From: Elusimicrobia bacterium RIFCSPLOWO2_12_FULL_59_9
GTDB taxonomy: Bacteria > Elusimicrobiota > Elusimicrobia > O2-12-FULL-59-9
Assembly (NCBI GenBank): GCA_001800185.1
Contig: MGUX01000115.1
Location: forward strand, 1 to 6,467
Reading direction: 5' to 3'
DNA length: 6,467 bases
Part shown: piece by piece, positions 4,299 to 6,467 of the stretch
How the letters are laid out: each line of letters opens with the position of its first letter
How positions within the stretch are numbered: the stretch's first letter is position 1
Made by a program: the position numbers and the translations under genes
Notes under the pieces: model-generated
The model's input: the letters and a program-made list of their open reading frames with translations, nothing else
Databases searched by the model: none
Told to the model about the DNA's origin: nothing

Positions 4299-6467
4299 CT
4301 ATTCGCCCTCATTGACGTACTCGTCGCTATCATAGTCCCCTTCCGGCTCTCCGGAGGAACTGTCCTCCATCTCATAGCTCTCCTCCGGCTGCTCCACCGC
4401 CTCCGGTGTCTTCGGCGCGGGTTCCGGCCGCTTTTCAGCCTTTGGAGCCCGGGGTTTTTCCGCGGCCGGAGGCTTCTGGACCGCCGGTTTTTCGGCCTCC
4501 GCGGGTTTCTCCACAGCCGCGGACGTTTCCGCCGGGGACGGAGGGGCCGCTTGGATTTCCGGGGCTTTCGGCATCTTTTCCTCGCTCGCCGCAGGAGACT
4601 TTTCTTCGGTCTTCATGCCGATGGCTTTCCCGCGCTGTTTTGCCGGCGCGGGAGCATCGGCGGCGCCGAATTTCTGGCGCAGAGAGGCGAGTTGGGCCTG
4701 CAGCGGCAAAGCCAGCGCCGGGTCCAAATCAACGGCGCGCTCGAAGTCTTTGAGAGCGCCGGATTCATCCTGCAGATTGAGCTTGATTCTCGCCCGCTCG
4801 GCCAACGCCGCCCCCGATTCCGGGAGGTACTCCACGGCGTAATTGAAGTCCTTCAATGCGTTTTGATAATCGTGATAAAACTCCGCGTAAAGCAAGCCTC
4901 GATGAAAATAGCCGTCGCCGTTTTTGGCATTGAGCATGAGCGCCTGGTTAAAATCCACCTGGGCCTCGGGATAGCGCTTGGCCTCGAAGTAGGAGATGCC
5001 GCGGTTGACGTAAATAGAGCCGTTGTTGGGTTCCGACTCCAGCGCCAGGCTGTAATCTTTCATGGCGTTTTTGCTCTTGCCGAGCTTCATATAGGCCGTC
5101 GCGCGGGCCGTATAGGCCTGCACGGGGTTGTCGCTGTTTTTGAGCGCTTTCGAATAGCTGCCGATCGCCGATTTAAATTCCTTCATCGCCATATAGACGT
5201 CGCCTTGCCAATGATAAAATTGCGCGTTTTTCTTGTCAAGACGAATGGCCCGGTCCAAGTCCTCCACGCCGCCGCGGTGATCGAGCATGGCGCTCTTGGC
5301 CAAGCCCCGGCGGGCGTAAGCCAGCGCGAAATTCTCGCTGAGCACAAGGGCTTGATTATAATCTTCGATCGCGCCGCTGTACTGTTTGAGCCCCATCTTC
5401 GCCTCGGCCCGGCCGGTATAAGCTTCCGGGATGTTTAAGCCGCGCTTGATCGCCTCCCCATAATCGGCCGCCGCCTCCTCATGCTTGGCGAGGCTCCGCC
5501 GGGCCTCCGCCCGGCCCAGAAAAAGGCGCGAAGTGGGCGGCACAACCTCCTCTTTATCCTTGGAGTAGCCGATGGCCTTGGAGTAGTCCTCCACCGCGCC
5601 CGAATAATTCTTGGTGGCTGATTTGGCCTGCGCGCGCCCATAAAAAGCGTTGCGATATTCCGGATTGATTTCCAGGGCCTTGGAGTAATCCGCGATGGCC
5701 GTCTCGTAGTCTTTGATGAGCTGCTTGGCGTCGCCGCGCAAATATAGCGCCTGGAGGTCGCCCGCGTTGAGGGAAAGCACGCGCGTATAGTCCCCGACGG
5801 CCCCAATCACGTCGTTTAGCCTCTCCTTGGCCAGCCCTCTGTCGCGGAAAGCGTCCAAAAACTGAGGCGATATGGCTATGGCTTTGTCGAAATCTTCGAC
5901 GGCGTCCTTGAATTTGTTCAGCCCCGCGTAGGCCTTGCCCCTCTGCCAATAAGCCAGGGCCAACTTGCCGTCGAGCTTGACCGCCTTGGAATCGTCCTTG
6001 ATGGCCTCCGCATAGTCCTTCAACTCGAATTTGGCGCGTCCCCGCAGCGCCCACGCCTGGGCCAAATCCTTGTCGATAGCGATCGTCTCGCCGGCGTCCG
6101 CCGCCGAGCCTTGATAATCCTTCAATTGGAGTTTCGCATAGGCTCTTTCGTAATAGCCGAGCGCATAGCGCGGGTTGACGGCTAAGCCCCGGTTGCAGTC
6201 GTCTACCGCCTTGGAGTGCTGCTCCAAACGATTGTTCGCGCTGCAGCGTCCGAAATAAGCCAGGGCCAACGTTGGATTGAGGGCCAAGGCTTTCGTCCAG
6301 TCCTCCACGCTCGATTGCGCGTCGTCGGCAGAGAGCTGCGCTTGGGCGCGCGCGATATAGGCCTCGGCGTTCTGGGCATCCAGCTCGATGGATTTCGTCG
6401 CGTCCTTGACGCTGACGGTATTTTCCTTTTGCACCAAACGGGCCATCGCCCGGGCCAAATAATCCTC
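4299..6467 (-). CDS. Long TPR-repeat protein with charged, disordered C-terminal tail, N-terminus outside window
   Basis: The frame is open to the window edge; the first codons read EDYLARAMARLVQ, already the middle of a TPR helix, so the real start lies upstream and 722 residues are visible. About 600 residues form 17 TPR units, the first cut by the edge. Nearly all are 34 residues long, with the classic Ala-Tyr-x-x-Arg-Gly/Ala pattern and a closing Leu-x-Pro (e.g. ALAYWQRGKAYAGLNKFKDA). Unit 9 is longer, by the insert YSKDKEEVVPPTS; unit 16 has one extra residue. The last about 123 residues (bases 4302-4670) are low complexity: repeated Glu-Lys-Pro-Ala motifs, then a very acidic end (SYEMEDSSSG, DYDSDEYVNEGE). 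TPR arrays are protein-binding scaffolds; no enzyme domain is visible, and the partner is unknown. No signal peptide can be judged because the N-terminus is missing. Confidence 0.9.
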   Translation of the reverse strand, partial: EDYLARAMARLVQKENTVSVKDATKSIELDAQNAEAYIARAQAQLSADDAQSSVEDWTKALALNPTLALAYFGRCSANNRLEQHSKAVDDCNRGLAVNPRYALGYYERAYAKLQLKDYQGSAADAGETIAIDKDLAQAWALRGRAKFELKDYAEAIKDDSKAVKLDGKLALAYWQRGKAYAGLNKFKDAVEDFDKAIAISPQFLDAFRDRGLAKERLNDVIGAVGDYTRVLSLNAGDLQALYLRGDAKQLIKDYETAIADYSKALEINPEYRNAFYGRAQAKSATKNYSGAVEDYSKAIGYSKDKEEVVPPTSRLFLGRAEARRSLAKHEEAAADYGEAIKRGLNIPEAYTGRAEAKMGLKQYSGAIEDYNQALVLSENFALAYARRGLAKSAMLDHRGGVEDLDRAIRLDKKNAQFYHWQGDVYMAMKEFKSAIGSYSKALKNSDNPVQAYTARATAYMKLGKSKNAMKDYSLALESEPNNGSIYVNRGISYFEAKRYPEAQVDFNQALMLNAKNGDGYFHRGLLYAEFYHDYQNALKDFNYAVEYLPESGAALAERARIKLNLQDESGALKDFERAVDLDPALALPLQAQLASLRQKFGAADAPAPAKQRGKAIGMKTEEKSPAASEEKMPKAPEIQAAPPSPAETSAAVEKPAEAEKPAVQKPPAAEKPRAPKAEKRPEPAPKTPEAVEQPEESYEMEDSSSGEPEGDYDSDEYVNEGE
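4302..4670 (-). other. Low-complexity Pro/Ala/Lys/Glu tail of the TPR protein
   Basis: About 123 codons after the last TPR helix (ending SLRQK) encode a predicted disordered segment. A basic/proline-rich part (KPAEAEKPAVQKPPAAEKP) is followed by an acidic, tyrosine-containing end of about 30 residues. The bipolar charge suggests binding to a partner or surface rather than a folded domain. Confidence 0.7.

Noticed and set aside
4551..5438. A 295-codon plus-strand open frame opposite the TPR gene
   Set aside because: It lies wholly antisense to clear TPR coding sequence; its translation is a repetitive mirror of the 102-bp TPR period, with no ribosome binding site and no family resemblance. 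High GC keeps such frames open.
6456..6458. TTG as the start of the TPR protein
   Set aside because: The frame stays open upstream to the edge, and the residues there fit a TPR helix, so the gene simply continues outside the window.

Overview
This GC-rich bacterial window holds five protein genes and one gene-free stretch rich in repeats. The organism is probably Gram-negative (diderm): there is a predicted lipoprotein, an exported peptidoglycan amidase and a diaminopimelate-to-lysine decarboxylase. The phylum cannot be fixed from sequence alone. Elusimicrobiota or a deltaproteobacterial-type lineage would fit the GC content, the TPR-rich protein and the PGRP-type amidase, but that is only a guess.

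Layout. At the left, on the minus strand, lysA (920-2236) is followed after 7 bases by a transglutaminase-like putative lipoprotein that runs off the window edge (912-1). The two look like one operon. Divergent from lysA, 48 bases away, is an exported zinc-dependent N-acetylmuramoyl-L-alanine amidase of the Amidase_2/PGRP type (2285-3571, plus strand). A very good extended -10 box (2242-2250) sits in the short divergent gap. At the right, on the minus strand, a very long TPR protein enters from outside the window (6467-4299) and is followed after 19 bases by a small tandem-ACT-domain protein (4279-3881), again operon-like. The amidase and the ACT gene converge on a 309-base region (3572-3880) with no credible gene. 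It contains palindromes, repeat copies and a terminator facing the amidase.

The most unusual signal is a family of short palindromic repeats. Directly after the amidase signal peptide lie two complete 57-bp (19-codon) units and a third unit shortened in frame. A fourth unit, about 85% identical over its last 55 bases to unit 2, lies in the non-coding region after the gene. Each full unit contains a 7-bp hairpin with an ACT loop. The stem sequence differs between copies, but both arms change together, so pairing is kept. Two more degenerate copies appear in inverted orientation in the same intergenic region, and a possible remnant lies in a 22-codon insertion in lysA. This looks like a dispersed palindromic element able to sit in frame inside genes, comparable in behaviour to the Rickettsia palindromic elements, though nothing here shows homology to them.

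Functionally, LysA consumes meso-diaminopimelate (a peptidoglycan building block in many bacteria) and the amidase cuts peptidoglycan, so the left half has a cell-wall/lysine flavour. The TPR-ACT pair has no clear pathway assignment.
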